Below the pieces are notes generated by a model. The model saw only the letters and a list, made by a program, of their open reading frames with translations, was not told the origin of the DNA and searched no databases. From Blastocystis hominis (lineage: Eukaryota > Sar > Bigyra > Opalinata > Blastocystidae), in NCBI RefSeq assembly GCF_000151665.1, contig NW_013171815.1, positions 1,439,153-1,503,152 on the forward strand: DNA of 64,000 bases, written 5' to 3'. This document shows, piece by piece, positions 1-12,640 of this stretch. Position 1 is the stretch's first letter; each line of letters opens with the position of its first letter. Both the position numbers and the translations under genes were made by a program.

Positions 1-731
1 CTTACCCTGATCCAAGGCTTCGTTGATGTACACAACGGAGTCGATAATCATAGGAAGCAACTCCGGAAGAAGAGCGTGAATCTTGTTCAGCTCATCCTCG
101 TAGTCGTAATCCTTGAGGTTGTAACGATTGCGATACTAAAGAGAGAGCGATAGAGAGAATGCTATACAATGTTATAGAGACGCATGTACTGCTCCTTGAA
201 TCGATCCCAATTGCGAAGCGATCCCATGCGAACTCCCACACGCTCCATCTTGCTAGTGTACGTTGGTCCAATTCCACGTTTCGTGGTTCCGATCTTCATA
301 CTTCCACTGTTCTGCTCATTCAGACCATCGCAGATCTGATGGAAGTTAAAGACAATATGAGAACGATCGGACACATATAACCTAGGATCGAACATCGTAC
401 AGAATCAAACCTGTCCTTCACACCGATGTTCTCCTGTTTCAAGGCATCAAGCTCTTCGAACAATGTAAAAATGTTCACAACGCAGCCATTTCCAATGATG
501 CACTTGGCCTGGGGTTGAACAATTCCGATTGGGACTAAGTGGAAGGCCACTGCCTTCCCCTGAATAATGATAGTATGACCCGCATTTGCACCTCCAGTAG
601 CTCGGCAACAAATGTCATACCTGCGTGTTAACTGTGAAACTGGAAATGTACTTAGAACCAATGGTATCGACGAGTTTTCCTTTACCCTCGTCACCCCACT
701 GCGTACCTAGGACAGTATCGACCTTAGACAT
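1..731 (-). CDS. purA/ADSS: Adenylosuccinate synthetase, 5' part (gene runs off the window start)
   Basis: Catalyses GTP-dependent joining of IMP and aspartate, the first step from IMP to AMP. The N-terminus reads MSKVDTVLGTQWGDEGKGK, the family's GTP-binding start, followed by GGANAGHT and the IMP-site loop IGTTKRGIGPTYTSK. These motifs are diagnostic. I see three introns on the minus strand, at 621-651 (31 nt), 382-410 (29 nt) and 136-167 (32 nt), each with GT/AG ends and each restoring the frame. The start at 731 is chosen because the family begins a few residues before the QWGDEGKGK loop. The 3' half lies outside the window. No odd residues seen in the visible active-site loops. Confidence 0.95.
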
Positions 732-780
732 GTTGATAGTATCCCACCCTGAAAAAATATGGCTACATCGTTTGGGGGTT

Positions 781-1130
781 TCACGCAAATTCCAGACAGA
801 TATAGTCAGGCTCTGTTATGAATACCTGTTTTTTGACATTTCTAGAGTGTAGCAATATTAAGTGTGAAGCAAATACTTTTTCGTACACACTGACTTCTGA
901 ATGACTTCTTCATTCGAGACGTCAAAGCCCAAATTATAATTTTCTGGATAGGCATAAATCAAATAGGGCTTATTCTTTAATTTCCAGATCACATTCTTTT
1001 TCACAGATTTTCAAGATATGGGATAGGAAGAAATCACTTTATCCCAAATATCGCATTTTACCAAATGAAAAGCGATCTATAAAGAATAAACCGCGGGGAA
1101 CCCGTCATTCCAGTATAGAGTTTTCTTTTG
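781..1130 (-). CDS. Probable small minus-strand gene, N-terminus unresolved
   Basis: An open stretch ends at a TGA at 781-783 and reads plausibly as protein: NKPYLIYAYPENYNLG, then EEVIQKSVCTKK. A 35-nt intron (about 846-880) follows, then a last exon with VFITEPDYICLEFA. The upstream exons are ambiguous: candidate introns of 25 and 42 nt do not all keep one phase, so I give no firm start; the gene may reach about 1370. It is not recognised as any family. It lies 50 bp upstream of the adenylosuccinate synthetase start on the same strand and is divergent from the gene beginning at 1385. It could be a pseudogene or a gene with an unusual intron. Confidence 0.35.
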
Positions 1131-1384
1131 TATCTACAAATCGGCACTGAATATGAATCAGAAGACAGAGATGGGTGCAAAAAAGTAGTATACTGTGAGT
1201 TTGGAGTAAAAAGTAGATTAGAAAAGAGCGAGAAGAATCTAACTGGTAGAGCATACTTTTTATTTATTTTACATGAAGGATTCGATCGAATAAACAGAGA
1301 GCATTTAATATATGTCTTTACTCACTTAATCGGTTCTTACGTAACTGTTACTGTATCGAAAGAATTGTAAATCGTTACCCTAAG

Positions 1385-4332
1385 ATGGATGATCTAACTA
1401 TATACAAGGGTGTATTCTTCACGGTTTCTTTGGAGCAAAATCAGTTGGTTATTCGTTTCACGACTATTGAGGTATTGTGTCTTCTGTTATTTCTAATTTT
1501 GTAGTCGAGTCGCGTCGATATCAGTCAATTTGAACCGAACACTACTCTGATTATCCCCATAGATAGAATTGTGATGATAAAAGCAGAAAAACTGTCGTTC
1601 ATGAAGTTCCTCCTACACTCTGCTCTCATATCCTAGGCACGGTCAACCAATGTATTCTCATCCTATCGTCCCTCCCGAACTATCGAAAATGATTGTATTT
1701 CTGTGTTTGTCAATAATCAACACCAGCCCTTCGCGCCTATTCCTGACCCTAAAGCTCGACTTTCAAAACCCAAGTCGGCTCTACTGAGCAAATTGACATG
1801 CAGGCCCTCTGAAAGAAGCGACGTTTTCACAGCTCTGCGCCAAACCACTGTTTTCCAACCGTCCTTCGCTTGATCTCTAGGAGGAACGAGTCTTGAAGGA
1901 GGTCAGAGATCTGGAAATCGGTAGGTGTGGGATGCACTCGTGAAGGCAAGATCCCCTCAAACTCCAGGAAGAAGCCGCTGCGATGAAGCGAAAGCGACCA
2001 ACCATTGGGTACATCGCTCCGTTTCCGCAAATCAACCCGGAGTTTCAGCTGCACCAGCCGCGTCCCATTCCTCGCTCGCGCCCCGCGGTACAGCTTAAGG
2101 GATTCGGTGAGAGGCAGATGACGCGGGAGCAGCTGACGAAAGAACTGATGAACTTCAGCAAGGAGTTCGGAGAGAAGTTCGGAAGTGCGCGTGAAAGCGA
2201 GGTGTGACGGATAGAGACGCGAATCCCTTGCCATCATAGCGATCTTGCAAAGAATCGCGCGGACCGGGCTTTGGGATCGACGATGAATGGACCGGCTCCT
2301 GCGACGGAAACTGCCGCTGTGAATGAATCGACGGCCAATGTGGCGACGGTCGAGGCTTCGAAATGGAGCGAGAAGATGGCGACAGAGCGCGCAGAGCACG
2401 AGAAATCGGCTCCTCGGAACGATGGAGGGGAGAAGTCGGACCGAGATCGAAGCAGTCGCGCAGCGGTGAAGGACCGGATGGATCGCATGGATAGAATGGA
2501 CAGAATGGACCGTATGGACCGCATGGATCGCATGGATCGCATGGATAGAATGGATCGCATGGATAGAATGGACAGAATGGACAGAATAGATCGCATGGAT
2601 CGCATGGATCGCATGGACAGAATGGATCGTAAGCATGGGCGAGAGCGATGAGCGCGCAGATCCAGAGCACGCGAAGGCCAAGCGCGAGAGCCATCGCGAG
2701 AAGAGCAATCGCGATGGCCGACAGCCGGCCTTGCCTACGGAAGGGTTGTATCCCGACGCAGCGGCGAGCCGCGCCACGTTCCCCGGCGCGGAGCGAGCGC
2801 ATCACGCTGGAACCGAACGCGAGGCGGGCTATGGACGCGGTGAGGCTGCGGACTGGGCGTGATGCGCAGGGAAACAGCGAGGAAACGGGAATCCGCGCGC
2901 GATCTCGACGCCAGACATGGCGCACAACACGCCGCCGCCTCAGAATTTCTCGGTGAGCACGCCGCAGCCGAACCAGATGGCGATGCCGTCGCAGCCGATG
3001 ATGGTGTCGATGACGTCGGACGGACAGGTGATGATGCAGTCGCTGATCCCGGTGCTGACGCCCGAGGGGCAGATGATGATGCTGAACGGGAATCAGATGT
3101 TCCCGATGATGATGAGCGGGTACAACGTGAGTGTGGATCGAGGGGATGAGGCGTAGTACCCGATGGGCTATCCCATGGTCTATGACCCCAACATGGTCAG
3201 TCCCTTCATGATGCAGAATATGCCCATGGTCAACGGCGTGCAGGTCCTCCCGATGCCCATGTTCTCCCAGCTCCCCATGCAGAGCGTCCCCGGCGTCCCC
3301 AACGTCCCCGGTATGTCCAACGTCCAGGGTGTACAAGGCGTGCAGGGAGTGCAAGGCGTGCAGGGAGTTCAGGGAGTCCAGGGCGTGCAGGGCGTGCAGG
3401 GCGTGCAGGGCGTGCAGGGCGTTTCGAACGTGGCGAACACGCCGGGCAGTCCGAGCGTCTCCAATGTTCAGGCCATGCCGATCCAGAGCGTGCCTGGCGT
3501 TCCGATGCAAAGCGTGCCTGGCGTTCCGATGCAGAGCGTCCCCGGCGTGCCCATGCAGAGCGTGCCCGGTGTGCCCATCCAGGGCGTGCAGGGCGTCCCC
3601 GGCGTTCCGATGCAGAGCGTTCCGGGCGTCTCCATGCCGGGCGGCGTGCCGATCCAAGCCGTGCCCGGCATGGTGGGCCCCGCCGCCGCGCCCGCGCCCG
3701 GCAACCCCAACCCCGCCAGTCCCGGCCACGGCGTGGAGGACCGCGGCGAGGGCGGCGGGCTGCCCGCGGGCGAGAACCCCGCGTCTGCGTTCTCGGACGA
3801 CGCGGACGCGCACGAAGAGGCGGAGGAATTGCCCGGCGAAGACGATCCGAACGCAGGATACAAAGACAAGATGGAGTACGGCGCCTCCATGCCGCTCTCG
3901 GGCATGAACAACGCGCCGTATCACGACGCGGCGATGCGGCCGATGCCTCACGGGTACGAGATGAACTACCCGCAGGAAAGCGTGCAGGAAATGGGGAACC
4001 GAATGCCCTTCCAGAAGCGATATCGACAGCCCAAAGAGCGAGGCGGCGTGAATCGCCAGCCGCGCGGAGGAAATCGGACGGGCCACGAGGGTGGCGCGTA
4101 TGGAGAAATGGGAGAGCCGAAGCCGCGTCGAAATCCAAAGCAACAAGGCATGCAAGAGGGAGGGTATCGGAACTATCCGCAGAAAGGGTATCCATCGCAA
4201 AGACAGATGCAAGGAAAGTATAATAACCGGATTAAAGGCGGAGCAGAGGGATATCCAGAACCGAATCGGCGCGAGGGCGGAAACCGAGTAAGAGCGAGAG
4301 AGGGGAATGCTCAACAGCATGATGCTTATTAA
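1385..4332 (+). CDS. Large low-complexity protein with LSm-like N-terminus (ataxin-2-like?)
   Basis: Nine short introns (30-36 nt) join all open stretches from 1385 to the TAA at 4330-4332. The start [16 protein letters not shown] then [15 protein letters not shown] and [10 protein letters not shown] follows the strand pattern of an LSm/Sm fold, as in ataxin-2/Pbp1. A conserved-looking segment around [18 protein letters not shown] follows, then an acidic and charged region with a long Met-Asp-Arg repeat, then Met/Pro/Gln-rich sequence with Gln-Gly-Val and Ser-Val-Pro-Gly-Val repeats. The C-terminus is Arg/Gly-rich (RGG-like). LSm plus Met/Pro/Gln-rich tail suggests an RNA-granule or poly(A)-mRNP protein, but this is inference; no textbook PAM2 motif is seen. 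A 30-nt intron ending at CGCAG near 2870 links what otherwise look like two genes. Confidence 0.6.
2478..2635 (+). repeat. Met-Asp-Arg coding tandem repeat (9-bp unit)
   Basis: About 16 copies of a 9-bp unit, ATGGAYMGN, encode MDRMDRMDR and so on inside the gene at 1385-4332. Third positions vary (GATCGC, GATAGA, GACAGA), so the array is not a very recent expansion; one unit reads IDR. Confidence 0.9.
3327..3645 (+). repeat. QGV and SVPGVP coding repeats
   Basis: Two adjacent arrays in the same gene. The first, about 3327-3420, is a 9-bp unit giving Gln-Gly-Val about ten times. The second, about 3480-3645, is a roughly 24-bp unit giving variants of MQSVPGVP and IQSVPGVP. Codon variation shows both are protein-level repeats rather than simple DNA slippage. 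Confidence 0.85.
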
Positions 4333-4471
4333 TGATAGTATTTGCTTGTTTTTTGGAATAAAGAGAATCTTTTGGAGCGAGGTGATTGGATGAACCAAAT
4401 TTGGTGCGTGCTTACCTTTTATTTATTCTTTCCAACTTGCTTATAGATCGCACTCGTTCTTAACGACATCA

Positions 4472-6388
<1,917 letters not shown>

Positions 6389-6484
6389 ATTCTTTGTTTG
6401 GTCTTTTATATAGTTACGGTTTGTTTGTTGTTATATATATACAATACCTGTTTAGAGCTCTGTTTAGTTTTTTCATTTTTTGCT

Positions 6485-8664
6485 ATGCATTCGACCCTCG
6501 CGGATTATTTAGTGTCGGAAAAAGAGGTGTGGTGTTACCTGGACAAAAAACTTCAACGACATGGAAACTGCTTGTCCATTATTGACGATTCCAAAGTATT
6601 CACTGTACACTATGATCACGGAAAAATGGACGGGATTGGATATCTGTTTGACAATGGGCAAGTTCTTCAGGAATATGTCTTCTCGCAAGGAGCGTTGGAA
6701 TCCACAAGCTCCTATAGTGTTATAATCGATGTTATTGACATAGATACAGGAACAAGATTCGAAGGTCTTACTTATGATAGGAAGCCCTATGGATATGGAG
6801 AGCTATATGATGACGATGGGAATAAGATTTATGAAGGAATTCTGATTAACTGGAAGAAATATGGATACGGAATTAGCTATAATGGGAGTGGAGCTATTGA
6901 ATACGAAGGGTACTGGTTCGATAATAAGTACCATGGAGATGGAATCAAGTATGCCATCAATGGGGATGTGATTGTATCAGGGAGTTTTCTCAATAACATT
7001 TTTGTGACTGATGAATATAGTGGAGACGGAAAAAGGTTATGTACGTCCCTAACTCAAGTAGAACTGACTCATCCTACGTGTCTGAATGAGATCAAGTTTC
7101 AAGGTTACAATTTTGAGAGGATTATCATTGCAAACAACTACTATTGCAAAGTCGGAAAGTGTTCTATCACAAATATGCCTGCTCTGTACAGTTTAGAAAT
7201 CTATAATTACTGTTTCACTGAAAAATCATCGCAACTAATCGTTGAAAACTGCCCAAATCTGAGCATCATCTATATCGGAGAGAACAGTTTCACAAAATAC
7301 TCTCTCAAAATCAACAGTAATTTTACTTGGGGTGCTGTAATCTAGATCTTCCAAGACTTACATCATTCGAATGCGAATCCAAATCTTTTCGCGAAGCAAA
7401 GTTGGTCATTTTCCAAGGTGAGCATAGAAGCTGCTATGGACTGTAGATCTCCCCCAATTGGAAACAATTAGGCTCGGCATCCACACCTTCGAAGGAGAAA
7501 GAGGGAGGAACAGCAGTCTCATTATGAAGAGTATGGATTGTGGAGTGTTGATCCCAAAGATTTGCCAAATTTGAAGTCACTGGTTTCGTTAGGATTCAAT
7601 TTTAATAACTACTACAATGTCTTCTTGGACAGTAGATTCTGTATTCTTTCACTTCTAGCCTAGATATTCCAAATCTGACCAGAGTCATTCTACCAAACAC
7701 TTTCCAGAACGTAATGTGCAGCACGATGCGTAAGACAATCATCGAAGATTGATTGTAGATGCTGTTTCTTTGCTATCGTCATTGGTCCCCGTTTCACACA
7801 ACGCATCTTATTTTATGTCGCTCAAAAAAACGTTAACAACAATGGATCTCCCCAATCGGACCTGCAACGAAGAAAGTTACGATACTTTTGACATTTCTCA
7901 GTTTCCGAATCTAAAATCACTCACCATTGGCGATTTCTCATTCAATAGTGTCAAAGTTTTTATTTTGGAGAAATTGCCTTGCTTGAAAGCTGTGCTGATC
8001 GGGAAGAACTGCTTCCAGAATGTACAAAACACGGATTCGCAGTGCTTTCGAATCGCAAATTGCTCCCATCTAAAATCGTTCATCGTTCAAGAGTGGAGTT
8101 TCCAGAACTGTGGTGGTGTAATCGATATTTCCAAGCTCCGACGACTCAAAACCATTCAAATTGGAAGCAAAGATAAAGAGTCATACAATTTCCTGAATGC
8201 TTCACTGCACATTCATGGTTTGAGCTTTTTTCTTTCTACTGAGAGATAGATCTATCAAATTTGGAATCGATTGAACTGGGCAATTTCTCACATAACTCTG
8301 GAACCAGCGCTGGTTTTGAAAGTAACGATAATAGCGCTTTGATGATTGAAAGATCTCCCCAAACTCAAATCGATTGTGCTCGGAAGTGAAGTATTACGCG
8401 GCAAGTTTGGTGAAGCATGCTCTTTGTTAATGAAGGGTAACGAGAGTGAAATGGTGTTTTCAGTAGATCTCCCTTCGCTGGAGACGTTTACATTCTCTAC
8501 TTCCAGCTTGTTGAATGTCAACCAAGTCAGTCTTACAAGTAGGATTGGTTCGATGTGAAATAGTAGATGTACCCAAAGTGAACAACTTTGTGTCTGAACT
8601 GAAGGGGAGTTGTATTAAGAGCGCGCACGTCGAAAGTGGCTATTCAAACGAGAATGAATGTTAG
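6485..8664 (+). CDS. MORN plus leucine-rich-repeat protein
   Basis: N-terminal part has MORN-type repeats (DGIGYLFDNGQ, GYGELYDDDG, YGYGISYNGSGA, YHGDGIKYAINGD). The C-terminal part has leucine-rich repeats of the BspA-like kind, with pattern NLP-x-L-x-x-I-x-I-G-x-x-x-F. At least eight introns of about 28-35 nt split the LRR part, nearly all in phase 1 and just before the NLP/DLP that opens a repeat, so exons correspond to repeats. Start is the Met of MHSTLADYL; upstream sequence belongs to the 3' end of the kinase gene. Stop TAG at 8662-8664, about 120 bp before a (TGTT)n tract. Function unknown: MORN repeats often bind membranes, LRRs bind proteins. Composition is more AT-rich than most neighbours. 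Paralogues lie at 8960-12139 and 51877-55059. Confidence 0.75.
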
Positions 8665-8702
8665 ATGTTCCTGAGGAACTAGCCAGGTCGCTCTCTCCAT
8701 AC

Positions 8703-8710
8703 AACAAACA
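8703..8710 (-). terminator. TGTTTGTT 3'-end motif for the minus MORN-LRR gene
   Basis: AACAAACA on plus, TGTTTGTT on minus, about 200 bases past the predicted minus stop. It lies upstream (on plus) of the plus gene's own motif at 8786, so the two convergent 3' UTRs would overlap. Confidence 0.5.
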
Positions 8711-8783
8711 GTAATCGTATAAACATAACTAATAATTGTTATCACTGTTTATTCTGCTTAGAATCAAACTATTGTACTTATTG

Positions 8784-8813
8784 TATGTTTGTTTGTTTGT
8801 TTGTTACACTCAA
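8784..8813 (+). terminator. Tandem TGTT tract containing repeated TGTTTGTT motifs
   Basis: Several TGTT units in a row (starting TATGTTTGTTTGTT) give overlapping copies of the octamer that marks 3' ends here. It is the likely 3'-processing signal of the plus MORN-LRR gene, about 120 bp after its stop. Confidence 0.5.
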
Positions 8814-8959
8814 ACAAGAAATGGGTCTATATATGTATGGAATCAGAGATTCATTCTGGCTAAGATGATTGATTATCTTCAAGATATCTCATCCTATGTG
8901 TACTTACGGACGTATTTCATCCACTTTCACTCGGACTGGAAGCTTGGCAACGAGTTCCA

Positions 8960-11900
8960 TTACAGCGTATTTATTCGGTATAGTATATCGAACGACTTCA
9001 AACGAGCGACAAGAATCCATATACCCCGTCCAGGCCACTTGTTTTGATGCTACATGGCAGTCCAAATCCATTTATACAATTCGCATACAGACTTTTGCAC
9101 GACTCTAACGAATTCACAATCTTCACCTCCACCAGATTATGGCAATCTTGATGTTAGAAGCAACACTTGTCTCTCACCTAGTACAAGCGATTTCACGTTC
9201 TTAAAACTGCGATCGCCCAATAGAAGATACTCCAGACTGTCCAGTTTCGTAAGATACAAATTCTTACATTGCTGGAAACACGGTTCGTTCATTTCTTTTT
9301 TCGCATAGTTTGATCCGATCGACAAACTGCGCAGCGCAGGCAAGTCTATTCTAACATAAATCAATCAATATCACGTGTTAGCAGCAAATTCGAAAAGTAA
9401 ACGAGACTAGAGTTCCGAATCGTGATTTCTCTTAACTGAGGGCAGTTATCCACCCAGAACATTCCACACGATTTATTCTTCGAAAAAACTTCGTCTTGAA
9501 TCTCGATAGTGTTGAGGTTCGGACACTGCGAAATCACCACATTGACCACCACATTAATCACTGCGTTCCCGTCACATTTGTTCAGAATCAAATGCTGAAG
9601 CATGCTGCTCAGCATGAACATCCCGAACTTTATCTCGATCGTTCCATTCAGCTCCACAGTGGGAGCGCAGTCAAAAATGAGCGGAAGAACATCCTTGGTC
9701 TGGCGACTCAGTTTGTTGCACACTTCATACGAAGAAACCCAATGATTGCCTCGATGATCGGAATCGTAGGTGCGAAGAAGCGGTTGGTCCTTGAAGAAAA
9801 CGTCATACGATAAGAATTTCGCATCATAAAACGTTCCGGACCGTAATCCATCCACATAGTAACCAGATTCTTGTTCGCCGCGATTCTTCAAAGATTCTCG
9901 AGTGTATCCGTTCTTTTTGCCGTTCTTAAGAATCGTTTCGGTGACTGTGTTCAGTGAAACGATTTCTCCAACGCCGTCCGGATGTCCGTTCTCGTCGACT
10001 TGACCAATCCATTCGGACGTTTCGTCGATTCGAACTCTCGCATGACGATCAATGAAATGAATCTCTTTGAATGGATCCAAAATGAAGTTCGGAGGATAGT
10101 CGATAATCGCAACCGTCGATCCATTGTTAGCAGCACGTGACTCGAAGAAGAGGAGAAACTCCCTGGTGCATTTCATGACATGTAACACTTTCAGATACAT
10201 GAGGTAAATGCTGCGAGTCAGAATCTTCTGCATTTTGGGAAGGTCTAAGGAAAAGAAAACTACTAACTGATACAGAAAGCGTACATTTCGCGACAAGACA
10301 ACAAAGCTTGCTGTAATTCCATTTGTTTTAATGCAGGCAGATCTATTTTGGAAACAGCACACTCATTTTTACTTATAAAACTGACTTTATTTGCTTTTAG
10401 GAAAGAGAGATGGCCAAAGTGTACCTCTTTGAGAGATTGCATGTCTAAAACGTGATTGCACAAAATGACTTCCAACTTCGAATGATCAATTCTCGAACTG
10501 ACATAAAGGAAAAATCACCGATGCACAATTTGGAAAGCGATGGAAGTCTTTCTACGCAAAGTTTGTCTGCATTGTAGAAAGCACATCCGTTTAATAAGAC
10601 AGATTCAGGAGAGGTAGCGATCGATCCTAAAGAGAATTCTCTCAAAAGAGGATTGTCTATGCTATGAATCCCTCATTCCTAACGTGTACTTTGCACCACC
10701 AATTTATTGAATGCACTAAAGCAATTCACTCCGATTCTCACAATTTCAAGCATATCACAATAAGCAATAATGCACAAACGATCCGCTTTGCGTGAGGGGA
10801 AGCGACAAACTTCATTCCCATTCTTAACAATGTTGCTAAAACTTCCCGATCCAACAATGAGAGTTTTCAAGTTGGGCATATGAAAGCAAACGAGTTCCTT
10901 AGCATCCATAAAACAATTCTTTCCGATCATGATCAAACGAGCAAGAACAAACCGACTAAAGTCCACGATTACCAATGAGGTCGGAACATCGCTGATGTAG
11001 ATGGATGACACATGATAAGGAAGGCAATTTGATAAATCGTCTAAATTCTTCACACGCAGTGGAGCGTCCCACTGTCGATATTCTCCATGGTATTTCACAT
11101 CACCGTTCTCATCATATAGAATAATCGAGCGCATTCCATCTTGGTCCCATTCCGCATTACAAATACAGATTTGAGTGTCATGAAGCACGAATTGTCCCTT
11201 CGAAACGACTCGATTGTTGTGGAATATAGCATTCAAATTGATTCGATAATTGTTCGTAAAGTCCTGATAAAACTCAGTCCCCCTTCCATCCTTCGGATAT
11301 CCATCCGCAAACGAGTCACAATACTGGCCCATATACAAATATTCATTCATTCCTTGTACGGTACTAAGCACTGTCATGGAATCGGCCGTTTCAAGCATGC
11401 GATCACTCCATTCCTCCCTCACATCACTGTTTGACGGATCTGGATACGATATATACTTCAAACAACTAAATCCATTTTGATTCTGGAAGCAGTAACCTTC
11501 TGGTTGAAACCAAAGCACTCCTCTATCCGATGTAATTCGATATGCACTCATCTCTTGAACGTTGTTTTCATCCCTCCTCACTATATAGCGAGAATTGTTT
11601 TCTTCCACTTGTGTATAAACTTCTTTATCATCTTCATACTGTTTCTGGACCATCAAATACGGATTTGACATGACTCCACACCTCTTTCCATCTGTAAAGT
11701 ATCCATATTCATTCAGTCTCCCATTTTGGTAGTCTTTGTATCTCCCATTTTTCTTATTATTCCGATACTCTGCCTCCATCACTAACAGGCCATTATAGTA
11801 ACATCGGACAGTTCCATGGAGTGCCCCATTCTTGATTGTACCTTTCCACACCAACAGACCCAAGAAATCACGAATCTCAAAATAGCCTTCGTTTGTGCTG

Positions 11901-12139
11901 CTTTCTACAAATGGATTACGAAAAACTCGCAAGTTATTTATAGACTCTCCTTTTAGAATATTTCTACACGATTATTGCATACAATTAAAAACTACATCAC
12001 ATATTGCTCAGGACAGCGGTAGTTATAACCCTCTAACCATTAGTCCACAATATTCAGATTTACCATTTTCGTTCACATCCCCATTTCCAAATAAATAATC
12101 TCCATATAATTGTTGCGGATTGACTCGAGTACTATTCAT
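8960..12139 (-). CDS. MORN-LRR protein with two MORN-LRR units in one frame
   Basis: First exon starts MNSTRVNPQQLYGDY at 12139; 31- and 32-nt introns lead into MORN repeats (NGALHGTVRCYYNG, NKKNGRYKDYQNGRL). LRRs follow through several phase-1 introns before NLP/DLP-type repeat starts (about 10470-10700). Without any stop or TGTTTGTT signal the frame continues at about 10204 into a second MORN-like block (IGQVDENGHPDGVGE, KNGKKNGYTRES) and a second LRR block (PALRSLSIGSNY, LDSLEYLLLGDRSF). So this is either one protein with a duplicated architecture or two genes whose border I cannot see; MYLKVLHVMKC near 10204 would be the alternative second start. The 3' end is approximate: TAA at 8960-8962, or a further splice to a TGA near 8917. 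Confidence 0.65.
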
Positions 12140-12640
12140 TTTCTGATCAGTTAAAACACAGAAACTAGATTTTGTTGTAATCAATCAAGGTTCTATGTGT
12201 GAAGATGCGAGAATATGCAAGATGTCTATTGTCCAAGAATACATAACAACAATAGCTAGATAAAAATAATAGTATGTATGAGACTCGAGTTAGCACTACA
12301 AGCTCACTCGGTAGATTCGTAGTATGTCAACCCACTCTTCTAATGAAACACGAGACATCCCATTTTTATTGTAACTTGCCATCTCTCTTATTATTCTATC
12401 CAATGAAAGGCGATTTGATATGTATAAAATGATTATTGGCAAAAAACAACTTAATCCAAACCCCGATCACTCAAATAGTGCCTGATGTTTGGAGGAATCG
12501 ATAAGTACGGAGGTGATATTGTTGGAGAAAGAAAAAAGGGAGAAGTTGACACAGAGTAATAAGGATTCTGTCGTTGCTCATTTCTAGAGAGGTATTATCA
12601 CATTCCAATTGCTTCGAAACAATAGCCGCAGAAGACCCAA
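12140..12640. other. Intergenic region between divergent genes
   Basis: AT-rich, no convincing exon chain. Short open stretches (for example MFGGIDKYGG near 12485) stop quickly. It probably holds the promoters of the minus MORN-LRR gene and the plus PRMT7-like gene; I recognise no promoter motif. Confidence 0.5.

Noticed and set aside
1128-1370. 80-codon plus-strand open frame
   Set aside because: No family match, starts at a non-ATG codon, and overlaps the likely minus exons; the plus gene begins only at 1385.
2650-2950. A separate gene starting at ATGGCGCACAACACG (2917)
   Set aside because: Two introns of 31 and 30 nt with good borders fuse the upstream and downstream frames, and no 3' signal lies between them.
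1827-4398. Very long minus-strand open frames (up to about 750 codons) opposite the gene at 1385-4332
   Set aside because: They are antisense shadows: His/Arg/Pro/Ser-rich translations produced by the plus-strand repeats, with no domain and no motif, while the plus strand gives a spliced chain.
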